Assembly: GCF_022712275.1 (NCBI RefSeq)
Contig: NZ_JALAGU010000031.1
Location: 1 to 45,523, forward strand
Reading direction: 5' to 3'
DNA: 45,523 nt
Origin: Corynebacterium sp.
GTDB lineage: Bacteria; Actinomycetota; Actinomycetes; Mycobacteriales; Mycobacteriaceae
How positions within the stretch are numbered: the stretch's first letter is position 1; each line of letters begins with the position of its first letter. The notes under the pieces are model-generated. The model ran no database searches. It was given only the letters and a program-made list of their open reading frames with translations, and had not been told where the DNA came from. This document shows, in pieces, positions 22,250-31,037 of this stretch. The position numbers and the translations under genes were made by a program.

Positions 22250-23554
22250 GTGCCTGTTACGCCTACCCCCCCGACACCGGCCGACCGTCCCTCTGACCGG
22301 CTCAGCGCCCGCGCCCTCACGGTGTGGGGCGCGGGCATCCTCGCCTACATCCTGGCGATCACGGGACGTACCTCCCTGGGCGTCGCCGGTGTGGAGGCGA
22401 TGGACCACTTCGACATCTCGGCCTCACGCCTGGCGGTGTTCTCCTCGGTCCAGGTCGGCGTCTACGCGTGCGCGCAGATCCCGATGGGCATGCTCATCGA
22501 CCGGTTCGGTCCGCGACGGATGCTCGTCGTGGGTGCCCTGATGATGGGACTGGGGCAGGTCCTGCTGGGAGCCACCGGTTCCTATCCGGTGGCGATCCTG
22601 GCCCGCGTCATCATCGGTTCGGCGGACGCCACGGCGTTCCTGTCGGTGATGCGCATCCTGCCGGCCTGGATCCCGATGCGGAAGACCCCGTTGTTCACCC
22701 AGCTCACCGGCGGTCTGGGCTATGTCGGCCAGTTCATCTCCGCAGTGCCGTTCACCGCTCTGCTGCATGCCCAGGGCTGGGAGACGTCCTTCGTGAGCCT
22801 CGGCGCGTCCAGTGTCCTCGTGGCGATCCTGGTGTGGGTCGCGGTGCGGGACACCCCGGACCCGACTCCGGCCGCAGCAGAGACCACCGCCCGGGAGAAG
22901 CCGGGTATCGGCCGCATCCTCGCCTTCGTGGTACGGCACCCCGCCTGCTGGATGGGCTTCTTCATCCACTTCACGCTCATGAGCCAGGTCGTGTTCACCC
23001 TGCTGTGGGGCAAGCCGCTGATGACACTCGGTATGGGGCTGTCCGACGGGCAGGCCTCCACCGTGCTCGTGGTGAACATGGTGGTCAGCGTCCTCGTCGG
23101 ACCACTGGCGGGCATCATCTCCGCGCGCGCCGGGCGGGGACGTCCACTGGTGGCCCTGGGGGCGACCGTCCTTGTCGCGGTGAGCTGGGTCGTGTTCTTC
23201 CTGCCGGACGCCCCGCGTGGCTACGCCGCGATCATCATCATGAACATCGTGCTGCCCGGCCTGGCCCCGGTCGCGAACTTCGGCTTCGACACGGTGCGTG
23301 AGGAGGTCGACCGTCGCTTCACTGCGACGGCCACCGGTCTGGCGAACATGGGCGGGTTCACCGCCGCGATGGTCGCCTCCCAGGTGGTCGGCTTCATTCT
23401 GGACGCTTCGGCTGACGGCGCCGAGTACGCCTGGGGCGATTTCCGGCTCGCCTGGTTCTTCGCCGTCGGCGTGGTGTGGATCCTCGGTGTGGTCGGGCTC
23501 GTCATCAGCCGGGCCGCGATGGCGCGGTGGCGCACCCGCCAGGTGACTCAGTAG
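22250..23554 (+). CDS. MFS transporter, NNP/OPA-like
   Basis: 434 residues with 12 predicted helices. Motif A between helices 2 and 3 is DRFGPRRMLVVG. A central cytoplasmic loop (about residues 195-220, PTPAAAETTAREKPG) separates the two six-helix halves. Substrate not recognisable. GTG 22250 is supported by TAGGGT (22236-22241) 8 bases upstream. The 3' end overlaps the convergent thiF by 7 bases, so no terminator fits between them. Confidence 0.85.
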   Translation: MPVTPTPPTPADRPSDRLSARALTVWGAGILAYILAITGRTSLGVAGVEAMDHFDISASRLAVFSSVQVGVYACAQIPMGMLIDRFGPRRMLVVGALMMGLGQVLLGATGSYPVAILARVIIGSADATAFLSVMRILPAWIPMRKTPLFTQLTGGLGYVGQFISAVPFTALLHAQGWETSFVSLGASSVLVAILVWVAVRDTPDPTPAAAETTAREKPGIGRILAFVVRHPACWMGFFIHFTLMSQVVFTLLWGKPLMTLGMGLSDGQASTVLVVNMVVSVLVGPLAGIISARAGRGRPLVALGATVLVAVSWVVFFLPDAPRGYAAIIIMNIVLPGLAPVANFGFDTVREEVDRRFTATATGLANMGGFTAAMVASQVVGFILDASADGAEYAWGDFRLAWFFAVGVVWILGVVGLVISRAAMARWRTRQVTQ

Positions 23555-24723
23555 GTCGGCAGGTCCGGGTGCAGGTCCTGCACCCAGGCCAGGACGCCGC
23601 CGTCGAGGTGGGAGGCGTTCTCCTCACGCGCGGCGAAGTAGGGTGAGACCGCGTCGAGCGCCTGCTCGGAGCGGCTGCCGGCCTTGCAGTGGAAGACCAC
23701 GTCACGGCCACGGGCGGCGTCCGGCAGGGCTTCGGCACCGTGGGCCTGCAGCTCGGCCAGGGGGACGGACAGCGCACCGGGGACGGACACGATCTCACGT
23801 TCCCAGGGCTCACGCACATCGACGAGGACCGCACCGGTATCCAGCCGTGACTGGAGCTCCGTCGGGCTGACGGTGGGGTAGGAGGGCACGGCACAGGTCT
23901 CGGAGACACTGTTGTCCACGGCGGTGACCAGCGGGGCGTCCGGATCCGGGAGGATCTTCAGCTCACGGAAGGTCATCGCCATGCCGTCGTGGATGAGCAG
24001 CCGCCCGAACAGCGGCCTACCGGTACCGGTGATGAGTTTGACGGCCTCGGTGACCATGAGCGATCCGATGGTGCCAGGCAGGGCCCCGATGACGCCACCG
24101 GCGGCGCAACTGGGAACCTCACCGGGCGCGGGGGCGTCCGGGTGAAGGTCACGGTAGCTGATGCCGTCATGGTCCGGGCCGTTCCAGAACACTGAGATCC
24201 GGCCGTCGAAGCGCAGGATCGATCCCCAGACACACGGGGTGTCCGTCAGAGTGCAGGCGTCCGAGACGACATAGCGGGTCGCGAAGTTGTCTGCGCCGTC
24301 CATGACCAGGTCGTAGCCACCGATGATGTCCACGGCGTTGTCCGCGGTGAGGCGGGTGCGGTGCTGCTCCACGGTGACCGTCGGGTTGATCCGGGCCACG
24401 GCGTCCGCGGCGGACTCCACCTTCGGCCGCCCGACATCATCCATGCCGTGGACAACCTGACGCTGCAGGTTGGAGACATCCACCACGTCATCGTCGATGA
24501 TGCCGATGGTGCCCACACCCGCCGCGGCGAGGTAGAGCAGGGCAGGCGAGCCCAGGCCGCCGGCTCCGGTGACGAGCACCCTGGCATTCCGCAGTCGACG
24601 CTGACCCTCCGGTCCGATCTGGTCCAGGGTCAGATGCCGGGCGTAACGCATCAGGTCATCGCGGGTGAGCTCGTCGACCGGGTCGACCAGCGGGGCGAAC
24701 GGGAGAGCCTTCGCGGCGGTCAC
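23548..24723 (-). CDS. thiF: ThiF/MoeB-type sulfur-carrier adenylyltransferase with C-terminal rhodanese domain
   Basis: 391 residues. Adenylates the C-terminal Gly-Gly of ThiS so that it can receive sulfur for thiazole synthesis. The E1-like domain (about 1-260) has nucleotide motif GAGGLGSPALLYLAAAG, IIDDDVVDVSNLQRQ and the CAAGGVIGALPG crossover region. The rhodanese domain (about 285-391) has the persulfide cysteine in VVFHCKAGSRS. Start GTG 24723 overlaps the thiG stop (GTGA). It is the last gene of the thiO-thiS-thiG-thiF operon. It could also serve MoaD in molybdopterin synthesis. Confidence 0.9.
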   Translation of the reverse strand: MTAAKALPFAPLVDPVDELTRDDLMRYARHLTLDQIGPEGQRRLRNARVLVTGAGGLGSPALLYLAAAGVGTIGIIDDDVVDVSNLQRQVVHGMDDVGRPKVESAADAVARINPTVTVEQHRTRLTADNAVDIIGGYDLVMDGADNFATRYVVSDACTLTDTPCVWGSILRFDGRISVFWNGPDHDGISYRDLHPDAPAPGEVPSCAAGGVIGALPGTIGSLMVTEAVKLITGTGRPLFGRLLIHDGMAMTFRELKILPDPDAPLVTAVDNSVSETCAVPSYPTVSPTELQSRLDTGAVLVDVREPWEREIVSVPGALSVPLAELQAHGAEALPDAARGRDVVFHCKAGSRSEQALDAVSPYFAAREENASHLDGGVLAWVQDLHPDLPTY

Positions 24724-25520
24724 AGCGACTCGCTTTCCCGGCTGGTGCCTGCGACGATGCGTCCCTCCATCGGAGAGGACGCCAACGCGCCCTCGGCCAG
24801 GGTGCGCTTCGGGATGCGTCCCGCCCGTCGGGCCAGGTAACCGGCCTCGACGGCCGCCTTCATGGCCGTGGCCATGAGCGCCGGATCCTGGGCGCGGGTG
24901 ACGGCACTGGCGAGCAGTACACCGTCGCAGCCCAGCTCCATGGCCAGGGCGGCGTCCGAGGCGGTGCCGACCCCGGCGTCGAGGATCACCGGGACCGTCG
25001 CCCGGGAGCAGATCAGCTCGATGTTGTGCGGGTTGAGGATGCCCAGGCCGGTGCCGATCGGCGCGCCCAGCGGCATGACCGCGGCCGCACCGGCGGACTC
25101 CAGGGACCGGGCCACCGCCGGGTCATCGGAGGTGTAGGCGTAGACCTCGAAACCGTCATCGGTGAGCTGCTCGGTGGCGTCCACCAGTTCGACGACATCG
25201 GGCAGCAGGGTCTCGTCGTCGGCGAGGATCTCCAGCTTCACCCGGTCGGTCCCCAGGGCCTCCCGGCCGAGCCGGGCGGTGAGCAGGGCGTCACGGGAGG
25301 TGTAGCAGCCGGCGGTGTTCGGCAGGACCTCGATGCCCAGCCTGTTGAGCAGGCCGAACAGCGAGGTGCCGGTCGTCGGGTTGAAGCGGCGCAGGGCGAC
25401 GGTGGTGAGCTGTGTGCCGGAGGCGACGAGGGCGTCCTCCAGGACGGTCATCGCCGTCGCGCCGCCGGTTCCCATGATCAGGCGGGAGTCCACGGTGGTG
25501 GATCCGATGGTGAGTGACAT
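24720..25520 (-). CDS. thiG: Thiazole synthase
   Basis: 266 residues. Condenses 1-deoxyxylulose 5-phosphate, dehydroglycine and ThiS-thiocarboxylate sulfur into the thiazole phosphate of thiamine. TIM-barrel motifs: SRLIMGTGGA, VALRRFNP, LPNTAGCYTSRDAL, VKLEILADDETLLPD (the Lys forms the imine with the sugar), MPLGAPIGTGLGI and PVILDAGVGTASDAA. Start ATG 25520 follows thiS by 2 bases. Confidence 0.95.
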   Translation of the reverse strand: MSLTIGSTTVDSRLIMGTGGATAMTVLEDALVASGTQLTTVALRRFNPTTGTSLFGLLNRLGIEVLPNTAGCYTSRDALLTARLGREALGTDRVKLEILADDETLLPDVVELVDATEQLTDDGFEVYAYTSDDPAVARSLESAGAAAVMPLGAPIGTGLGILNPHNIELICSRATVPVILDAGVGTASDAALAMELGCDGVLLASAVTRAQDPALMATAMKAAVEAGYLARRAGRIPKRTLAEGALASSPMEGRIVAGTSRESESL

Positions 25521-25522
25521 GA

Positions 25523-25738
25523 CTAGCCTCCCTGCATGGCGGTGATGATCTCGATCTCGGCGTCCTCAGGTACCGGGGTGGACGCCCAGCGGCTGCGTGG
25601 GACGACGGTCGCGTCGAGTGCCACGGCGACACCGAGCTGGTCGTCGTCGTGGACGTGGCCGGTGATGTCGAGGATGATGTCGGCGACGGTGGCCCCGTCG
25701 GCGTAGTCGTGGGGCTTACCGTTGACGGTGACGGTCAT
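25523..25738 (-). CDS. thiS: Sulfur-carrier protein ThiS
   Basis: 71 residues, ubiquitin-like beta-grasp. The essential C-terminal Gly-Gly is present (ITAMQGG). Partner of ThiF (adenylation) and ThiG (sulfur transfer), which follow in the same operon. ATG 25738 overlaps the thiO stop (ATGA). Confidence 0.94.
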   Translation of the reverse strand: MTVTVNGKPHDYADGATVADIILDITGHVHDDDQLGVAVALDATVVPRSRWASTPVPEDAEIEIITAMQGG

Positions 25739-26919
25739 ACTGTTGCTCCTGAGGTGTGTGGGGATGTCCGCTGAGGGTCGGTGGCGGCGAGCATTGCGGC
25801 GTCCTCCGCTGTGCTGTCGGCACCGAGGACGAGGCCTGCGGCGAGGTGTCCGCCCAACGGGGCGAGCAGGATGCCGTGGCGTGAGTAGCCGGTGGAGACG
25901 ACCAGTCCGTCGACGCCGTCGAGGCGTCCGATGTAGGGCAGGTCGTCGGGGGTGCCGGGGCGGGCGCGGGCGAGGATCTCGGTGAGCTCCAGGCCCCCGG
26001 CACCGGGGACGAGCGTCTGGGCGTCCCGCAACAGCTGGTAGGCACCCTCGAGGACGACGCCGTCGAACCCGTCCTCCCGCTCGGTCGCGCCGATGACGAT
26101 CTCGCCGTCGGTGCGGGGGACGAGGTAGACGGGGCGGCCGTCGACCATGCCGCGCACGGTGCGGTCGAGCAACGGTGGCTGGCCGGGGCGTAGCCGGGCG
26201 CGCAGGATGTCGCCGTGGACCGGGCGGAGTTTCACGCACTCGGCCTCGGGCAGGTTGCCGATGCCGTCGAGGGAGACTCCGGGGCAGAGCAGCGTGGTGC
26301 CGGCGTGGAGTTCGGTGCCGTCGTCGAGGGTGATTCCGGTGACCGCGCCGGTGTCGCCGCCGTCGCGGAGGACTGCGGTGACGCGCCGTTGGACCAGCCT
26401 GAAGCCGGGATCCCGCTCAAGCGCCTCGATAAGGGCGGGGACGAGCTTGCGGGGGTTGATCTGGTGGTCCCCGGCGACGAGGAACGCCCCCGAGATCGCA
26501 GGGGACAGCGCCGGCTCCAGTGTCCGGGCCTGACGGGTGGTGATCCGCTCGACGGTCATGCCCGCGGCACGTTGGACCTCAGCGAGGTCGGCGAACCAGT
26601 CGCGGTCGGCCGGGTGCGCACCGATGTCGAGGGTCTCCGTGCCCCGGTAGCCGACGCCGTGACCGAGGATTTCGGTGAGCTCGGTGACGAGTGGGGGATA
26701 GAGGGCGGCCGAGGTCGTCATCAGGGAGCGCATCGTGTGGTGCTGGTACATCACCTCGCTGACCGCGGCGATCATGCCGGCGGCGGCGCGGCTGGCGCCC
26801 ATTCCCGGGGTGGGGTCGACGACGGTGACACGCTGCCCGGCCTTGTGCAGGTTCCAGGCGGCGGTCAGCCCGGCGACGCCGGCACCGACAATGACGGTAT
26901 CTGGCGGGCGTGTGTTCAT
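25735..26919 (-). CDS. thiO: Glycine oxidase ThiO
   Basis: 394 residues. FAD-dependent oxidation of glycine to the iminoglycine used by ThiG. N-terminal dinucleotide-binding motif VIVGAGVAGLTAAWNLHKAG, followed by GASRAAAGM. The C-terminal FAD region has PYIGRLDGVDGLVVSTGYSR and HGILLAPLGG. First gene of the operon; the SD (GGAGGAAAGGA on the minus strand) just upstream of ATG 26919 lies at the 3' end of the TPP riboswitch. Confidence 0.92.
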   Translation of the reverse strand: MNTRPPDTVIVGAGVAGLTAAWNLHKAGQRVTVVDPTPGMGASRAAAGMIAAVSEVMYQHHTMRSLMTTSAALYPPLVTELTEILGHGVGYRGTETLDIGAHPADRDWFADLAEVQRAAGMTVERITTRQARTLEPALSPAISGAFLVAGDHQINPRKLVPALIEALERDPGFRLVQRRVTAVLRDGGDTGAVTGITLDDGTELHAGTTLLCPGVSLDGIGNLPEAECVKLRPVHGDILRARLRPGQPPLLDRTVRGMVDGRPVYLVPRTDGEIVIGATEREDGFDGVVLEGAYQLLRDAQTLVPGAGGLELTEILARARPGTPDDLPYIGRLDGVDGLVVSTGYSRHGILLAPLGGHLAAGLVLGADSTAEDAAMLAATDPQRTSPHTSGATV

Positions 26920-26925
26920 GCGTTC

Positions 26926-27010
26926 CTTTCCTCCGGCGGCATGATCCGCGTCAGGTGTGGACGGTCGACCGGTGCTCCGGTCCTCTCAGCCCCTGCAGGG
27001 GCTCCCGTAG
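26926..27010 (-). promoter_or_regulatory. TPP riboswitch (THI element) of the thiO operon
   Basis: Read on the minus strand: GGGAGCCCC, then GGGGCTGAGAGGACCGG (CUGAGA pyrimidine sensor), GACCGTCCACACCTGACG, GGATCATGCCGCCGG and AGGAAAGG. These are the conserved THI-box segments in the right order and spacing (about 85 nt). The SD of thiO overlaps the last segment, which suggests control of translation initiation by TPP, without a visible terminator. Confidence 0.93.
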
Positions 27011-27036
27011 TTCGCCTACGGCTACCATTCCACCAC

Positions 27037-27798
27037 ATGAGCCTTTCCCGTTTCAGTGCCACCCCCGACCGTGACCTGCGTGTCCGACGTCTCGATCAGC
27101 TTCAGGACGCCTCGTTGTACCTGTGCACCCCGGCCAGGGCCGAACAGGGCGATCTGCGGGATTTCCTCCACGCCGCCTACGAGGGAGGGGTGGACATCAT
27201 TCAGTTGCGCGACAAGTCCATCGACACCTGCGACGAGATCGCGGCGCTGGAGGTCCTGGCCTCGGTGGCGGAGGAACACGGGAAGCTGTTCGCGGTCAAC
27301 GACCGGGCGGACATCGCCGCACTGGTGGGCGCGGACGTCTTCCACGTCGGCCAGGACGATCTGACCATCCCCCAGGTGCGGTCCCTGCTGGGCCCGGACG
27401 TGGTGGTGGGACTGTCCACTCACTCGCTGTCGCAGGCACGCGCCGCGATGGAGGACGCCGACCTCGACTATTTCTGCACCGGGCCGCTCTGGGAGACCCC
27501 GACGAAACCGGGACGCGCGGCAACGGGACTGTCGCTGGTGACGGAGACCGCGTCAATGCTGGTCTCGGCCCCTGAGCAGTGGCAACGTGAGAAGGTGTGG
27601 TTCACGATCGGTGGGGTGAACGCGTCCACCCTGCCGGAGGTGCAGGCGGCGGCCGGTGAGGGGTCGGAGGGGTACCCGGTGCGTGCCGTGGTGGTGCGTC
27701 CGTTGACCGAGACGGATGATCCCCGGGCCGCGGCGGCGGAGCTGAAGGCTGTGTTGGGGGGCCGAGCTGGACAAGGACTGACCTCCTGTACCCGCTGA
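27037..27798 (+). CDS. thiE: Thiamine phosphate synthase
   Basis: 253 residues, somewhat longer than the usual 210-220. Joins the pyrimidine and thiazole halves into thiamine phosphate. Motifs: DIIQLRDKS (pyrophosphate binding), FAVNDRADIAALVGADVFHVGQDDL, VVGLSTHSLSQA, YFCTGPLWETPTKPGR and IGGVNASTLPEV. ATG 27037 follows TACCAT (27023-27028) by 8 bases, so it is probably leaderless and escapes the riboswitch that controls the divergent thiO operon. Confidence 0.93.
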   Translation: MSLSRFSATPDRDLRVRRLDQLQDASLYLCTPARAEQGDLRDFLHAAYEGGVDIIQLRDKSIDTCDEIAALEVLASVAEEHGKLFAVNDRADIAALVGADVFHVGQDDLTIPQVRSLLGPDVVVGLSTHSLSQARAAMEDADLDYFCTGPLWETPTKPGRAATGLSLVTETASMLVSAPEQWQREKVWFTIGGVNASTLPEVQAAAGEGSEGYPVRAVVVRPLTETDDPRAAAAELKAVLGGRAGQGLTSCTR

Positions 27799-27965
27799 CG
27801 CCGAAGTCCAATGCAGTTACCAGTACCGGTAGCTGTATGGGCATGGGCGGGACAGGACCGGCACAGATGACGTCGACAATTCGGCGGTTGGAGCGGGTGA
27901 TCCGGAGCTCGGGACCGGTCGGCTGAATGCGGCGAGAACGAGTTAGGTGACGCCGTTATGCCCAC

Positions 27966-28003
27966 CTGCTGGGACGGGGTGTCTCACCCCTGCCGACCAG
28001 CAG
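27966..28003. repeat. Inverted repeat upstream of the GNAT gene
   Basis: CTGCTGG (27966-27972) pairs with CCAGCAG (27997-28003), with an inner GGGGTG/CACCCC stem. No U-run follows. It sits just upstream of the GNAT gene's TATCAT promoter and may be an operator or a processed hairpin after thiE. The remaining 27799-27965 stretch shows no gene. Confidence 0.45.
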
Positions 28004-28024
28004 GAACACCGGTATCATGCGGTT

Positions 28025-28600
28025 ATGAACACCATCACAGACGCCACATCTGCCACAGTTCCCACCGGACAAGGGTTCCCGGTCATCCGTCCCGAGCGTA
28101 TCGACGGTTCAGACATCGGAGCCATCCGCGCTCTGACCAACGACGCATTCGCCAAGGTCGAACACGCCTCCGGCACCGAGTCGAAGATCATCGACGCCCT
28201 CCGCGACGCCGGTGAACTCCGGTACTCGCTCGTCGCCGTCCACGCAGGACGCATCGTCGGACATGTCGCAGCATCCCCCGTGACCCTCGACCCACCGGAC
28301 GGGGGTTGGTGGTACGGCATCGGACCGATATCGGTACATCCGGATTTCCAGGGCCAGGGAACCGGCTCCGGGCTGATGCGGGCCCTGCTCGACCTGCTCG
28401 TCATCTACGGGGCGACCGGTGCGGTCCTGCTCGGCGAGCCTTCGCTCTACGCCCGGTTCGGCTTCGCTCACCGTGAGGGTCTCACGATGGCTGGGCTGGC
28501 GCCGGAGCAGGTGTCCTACTTCCAGGCCCTGCGTCTCGACCGCAAGGGTGACTACCCCGAGGCTACCGTCACCTACAGCGCTGCGTTCGACGTCCAGTAG
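28025..28600 (+). CDS. GNAT-family N-acetyltransferase
   Basis: 191 residues. Acetyl-CoA-binding motif A is visible as GIGPISVHPDFQGQGTGSGLMRAL (R/Q-x-x-G-x-G/A pattern), followed by AVLLGEPSLYARFGF as in YhbS-like acetyltransferases. Substrate unknown. ATG 28025 follows TATCAT (28013-28018) by 6 bases (leaderless). The open frame continues upstream to 27947 but crosses the hairpin. Confidence 0.87.
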   Translation: MNTITDATSATVPTGQGFPVIRPERIDGSDIGAIRALTNDAFAKVEHASGTESKIIDALRDAGELRYSLVAVHAGRIVGHVAASPVTLDPPDGGWWYGIGPISVHPDFQGQGTGSGLMRALLDLLVIYGATGAVLLGEPSLYARFGFAHREGLTMAGLAPEQVSYFQALRLDRKGDYPEATVTYSAAFDVQ

Positions 28601-28616
28601 TTGTCAGGCAGTTTCC

Positions 28617-29276
28617 CTAGATCTCACTGGCGGGGAGGTAGCCGTCGACGAACTCGACTGTCCGGTCACCGGGAAGAGAGTTGCGGTCTGCGAAGACCGT
28701 GATGATCTCGGCGACGAGTTCGCGGGAGGTGTGGGAGTCCTCCGGCGGCAGATTTGTGGTCGGAGTCGCGTACCCGACAGCGGACTCCAGGGTGAGTGCG
28801 GACGGTCCGAGGATCAGGTACTCCAGGCCCTCGGTGCTGTTGAGTCGGTCGTCGACGGTCTTCTTCGCGTCCGCATAAGGGTAGAAGGAGTCGCCTTCGG
28901 GGACCCGGTGGTGGGTGGCGCCGAGGTAGGAGACATTGATGAACCGGGGAGTCTTTCCGGCGTCGCGCAACCGCTCCAGGGAATTGATGACCGCGAGGGC
29001 GGCATCACGGTCGACGGCGTAGGTGCGCTCCGGAGTTCCTCCACCGGCGCCGGCGGACCAGACGATGACGTCGAACCCGGCGAGCAGAGTGTCCCACCCG
29101 TCCGCTGTCACCCGGGTGATGTCGAGGACCAGGGGAGTGGCGCCCGTGGCCTCGATGTCGGCGGACTGTCCAGCGTCGCGGATCACCGAGGTCACGGAGA
29201 AACCGAGATCGCCGAGCATCGGTGCAGTAAGCAGGGCGACCCTGCCGTGGCCGCCGATGATGAGAGCTGAGGGCAC
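28617..29276 (-). CDS. NAD(P)-binding protein (NmrA/atypical SDR), second tandem copy
   Basis: 219 residues. The Rossmann fold starts at the N-terminus with ALIIGGHGRVALLTAP (GGxGxVA motif of atypical short-chain dehydrogenases). A SAGAGGG segment after strand 4 and SYLGA/YPYADAKK replace the classical YxxxK, with Y and K four residues apart (YADAK). Start GTG 29276 lies 3 bases after the paralogue's stop. Closely similar to the upstream gene over its whole length. Reaction unknown. Confidence 0.8.
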   Translation of the reverse strand: MPSALIIGGHGRVALLTAPMLGDLGFSVTSVIRDAGQSADIEATGATPLVLDITRVTADGWDTLLAGFDVIVWSAGAGGGTPERTYAVDRDAALAVINSLERLRDAGKTPRFINVSYLGATHHRVPEGDSFYPYADAKKTVDDRLNSTEGLEYLILGPSALTLESAVGYATPTTNLPPEDSHTSRELVAEIITVFADRNSLPGDRTVEFVDGYLPASEI

Positions 29277-29279
29277 GTC

Positions 29280-29948
29280 TCAGCCGATCTCACTGACCGG
29301 GGTCGGCCCGTCGATGAACTCGACGGTCCGGTCCGCCGGCAGGGTCTCACGGGCGGCGAGTTCGGCGATGACGTCCGCCACGAGCTCGCGGGAGGTCTCG
29401 GTCGACCATTCCGGATTATCGGCGGCGGCGTCCACCGGTGCCCAGCCGGTGGACGGCTCCAGAGTGAGTGCCGCCGGACCGAGGATCGCGTAGTCCAGAC
29501 CGGTGGTGCTGTTCAGCCGGTCATCGACGATCTTCTTCGCATCTGCATAGGGGAAGAAGGAGTCGTCCTCCGGCACGGAGTGCTTCGTCGCCCCGACATA
29601 GGAGACGTTGAGGTAGCGCGGTGCCTTGCCGGCGTCCCGCAGTCGCTCGAGGGAGTCGATGACCGCGAGAGCGGCGTCCCGGTCGACGGCGTAGGTGCGC
29701 TCAGCGGCGCCACCTCCGGCACCGGCGGACCAGATGACCACGTCGAACCGGCCGAGCAGGGCATCCCAAGCGTCCGGGGTGATCCGGGTGAGATCGAGCA
29801 CCAGGGGAGTGGCACCGAGCGCCTCGATGTCCTCAGACTGTTCCGGCTTCCGGATCACCGAGGTGACCGCGAAACCGCGGTCGATGAGCTTAGGGGTTGC
29901 GAGCAGGGCCACTTTGCCGTGGCCGCCGATGATGAGTGCGTCAGACAT
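29280..29948 (-). CDS. NAD(P)-binding protein (NmrA/atypical SDR), first tandem copy
   Basis: 222 residues, ALIIGGHGKVALLATP at the N-terminus and FFPYADAKKIVDDRLNST in the centre. Whole stretches such as ERTYAVDRDAALAVI are identical to the downstream copy, which points to tandem duplication; the main difference is near residues 165-185, where this copy has a longer loop (STGWAPVDAAADNPEWS). ATG 29948 lies 9 bases after the SPFH gene stop, so the three form one operon. YwnB/YhfK-like proteins of this type act on flavins or quinones in some cases, but nothing specific can be said. Confidence 0.8.
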   Translation of the reverse strand: MSDALIIGGHGKVALLATPKLIDRGFAVTSVIRKPEQSEDIEALGATPLVLDLTRITPDAWDALLGRFDVVIWSAGAGGGAAERTYAVDRDAALAVIDSLERLRDAGKAPRYLNVSYVGATKHSVPEDDSFFPYADAKKIVDDRLNSTTGLDYAILGPAALTLEPSTGWAPVDAAADNPEWSTETSRELVADVIAELAARETLPADRTVEFIDGPTPVSEIG

Positions 29949-29957
29949 ACCCCGTGT

Positions 29958-31037
29958 CTACGCGCCGTTGTCGCGCTTCGCCAGTTCCCGCAGGCCCGGT
30001 GCGACCGAGGCGATCTGGCTGAGCAGCCGGTTGAGGTCCTGGCCATCGCCGACGAGGGTGAGGTTCGCCGATCCGAGTGCCTCGGACAGCGAGTCGATCA
30101 TCTCCGGCATCTGGTCGACCATCTGCTTGTCGATGATGACGCCACGGTTGGACGCCACCGCATCGGACGTGGTGCGCAGGGCCTGTGCCTCGGCTTCGGC
30201 TTCGATGCGCCGACGCTGCGCCTCAGCCTCGGCGGGCTTGACGACCTCGGCGATCAGCTCCTGCTCACGCAGCAGCGCCTGCTCGGCGGCGAGCTCGGAC
30301 TGCTTGGCGACGACCTGACGTTCTGCCTCGGCCTTGGCCAGCGGGCCGGACGCCTCGGCCTCCGCCTTCGCCTGCGCGGTCTGCTTGATGTTCTCGCTGG
30401 TGAGCAGGTCGGTGTCGCGCTGGTACTCGGACTTCAGGCGGTTGGCCTTCTGTCGCTCGTTCTCGATCTCGGCGTCCCGGCGGGCCTCGGCGACGGCTGC
30501 CTCACGCTCGACACGGGCGAGCTCCGGGGCGGAGAGGGAGCGGATGTAGTTGTTGTCGTCGGTGATGGAGCTGATCTGGAAGGAGTCGATTCCCCAGCCC
30601 AGTTCCGCCATCTTCGGCTCGGCGTTGGTCAGGACGTCGGACGCCAGGCGCATGCGGTCGGAGATCATCTCCTCCACGGTCATCTGGCCGATCATCGCAC
30701 GGGTCTCGCCACCGAAGATGTCGTAGGCGGCGCGTAGCACCTCCTTGCGGTCGCTGCCCTCGAAGCGGGACGCGGCACGGGTGATGTGGTTCTTGTCCGG
30801 CCGGACGCGGAAGACGACAGTGGCCTCGACGGCGACCTCGACGTTCTGGGCGGACGGGGCGGCGACACGGACCTGGACGGTGTTCGCTCCGATGTAGAAC
30901 CGCTGGACCCGGTGGAGGATGGGGACCGACCACGCGCCGCCGCCGACGACGATGCGGTAGGGACTGTCCGGACTACGGTGGCCGAAGCCTCCGCTGATCA
31001 GGATCGCTTCGGTGGGTTTCGGCACGTCGTAGAGCAT
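29958..31037 (-). CDS. SPFH/band 7 flotillin-like protein
   Basis: 359 residues. An SPFH domain (about residues 8-175; RIVVGGGAWSVPILHRVQRF is typical of flotillins) is followed by an Ala/Glu/Lys-rich coiled coil (about 175-295, with EAEASGPLAKAEAERQV) and a tail with the flotillin-like MIDSLSEALGSANLTLVGD. There is no transmembrane helix, so membrane attachment would be peripheral. Such proteins form oligomers that organise membrane microdomains. ATG 31037 has GGAAAGG upstream; the open frame to 31148 is rejected. It heads an operon with two NAD(P)-binding proteins. Confidence 0.85.
   Translation of the reverse strand: MLYDVPKPTEAILISGGFGHRSPDSPYRIVVGGGAWSVPILHRVQRFYIGANTVQVRVAAPSAQNVEVAVEATVVFRVRPDKNHITRAASRFEGSDRKEVLRAAYDIFGGETRAMIGQMTVEEMISDRMRLASDVLTNAEPKMAELGWGIDSFQISSITDDNNYIRSLSAPELARVEREAAVAEARRDAEIENERQKANRLKSEYQRDTDLLTSENIKQTAQAKAEAEASGPLAKAEAERQVVAKQSELAAEQALLREQELIAEVVKPAEAEAQRRRIEAEAEAQALRTTSDAVASNRGVIIDKQMVDQMPEMIDSLSEALGSANLTLVGDGQDLNRLLSQIASVAPGLRELAKRDNGA

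Noticed and set aside
25518..25536. DtxR-like half site (ACTAGCCTCC) at the thiS/thiG junction
   Set aside because: Only one half matches and it lies inside an operon over a stop codon; fits coding sequence, not a promoter.
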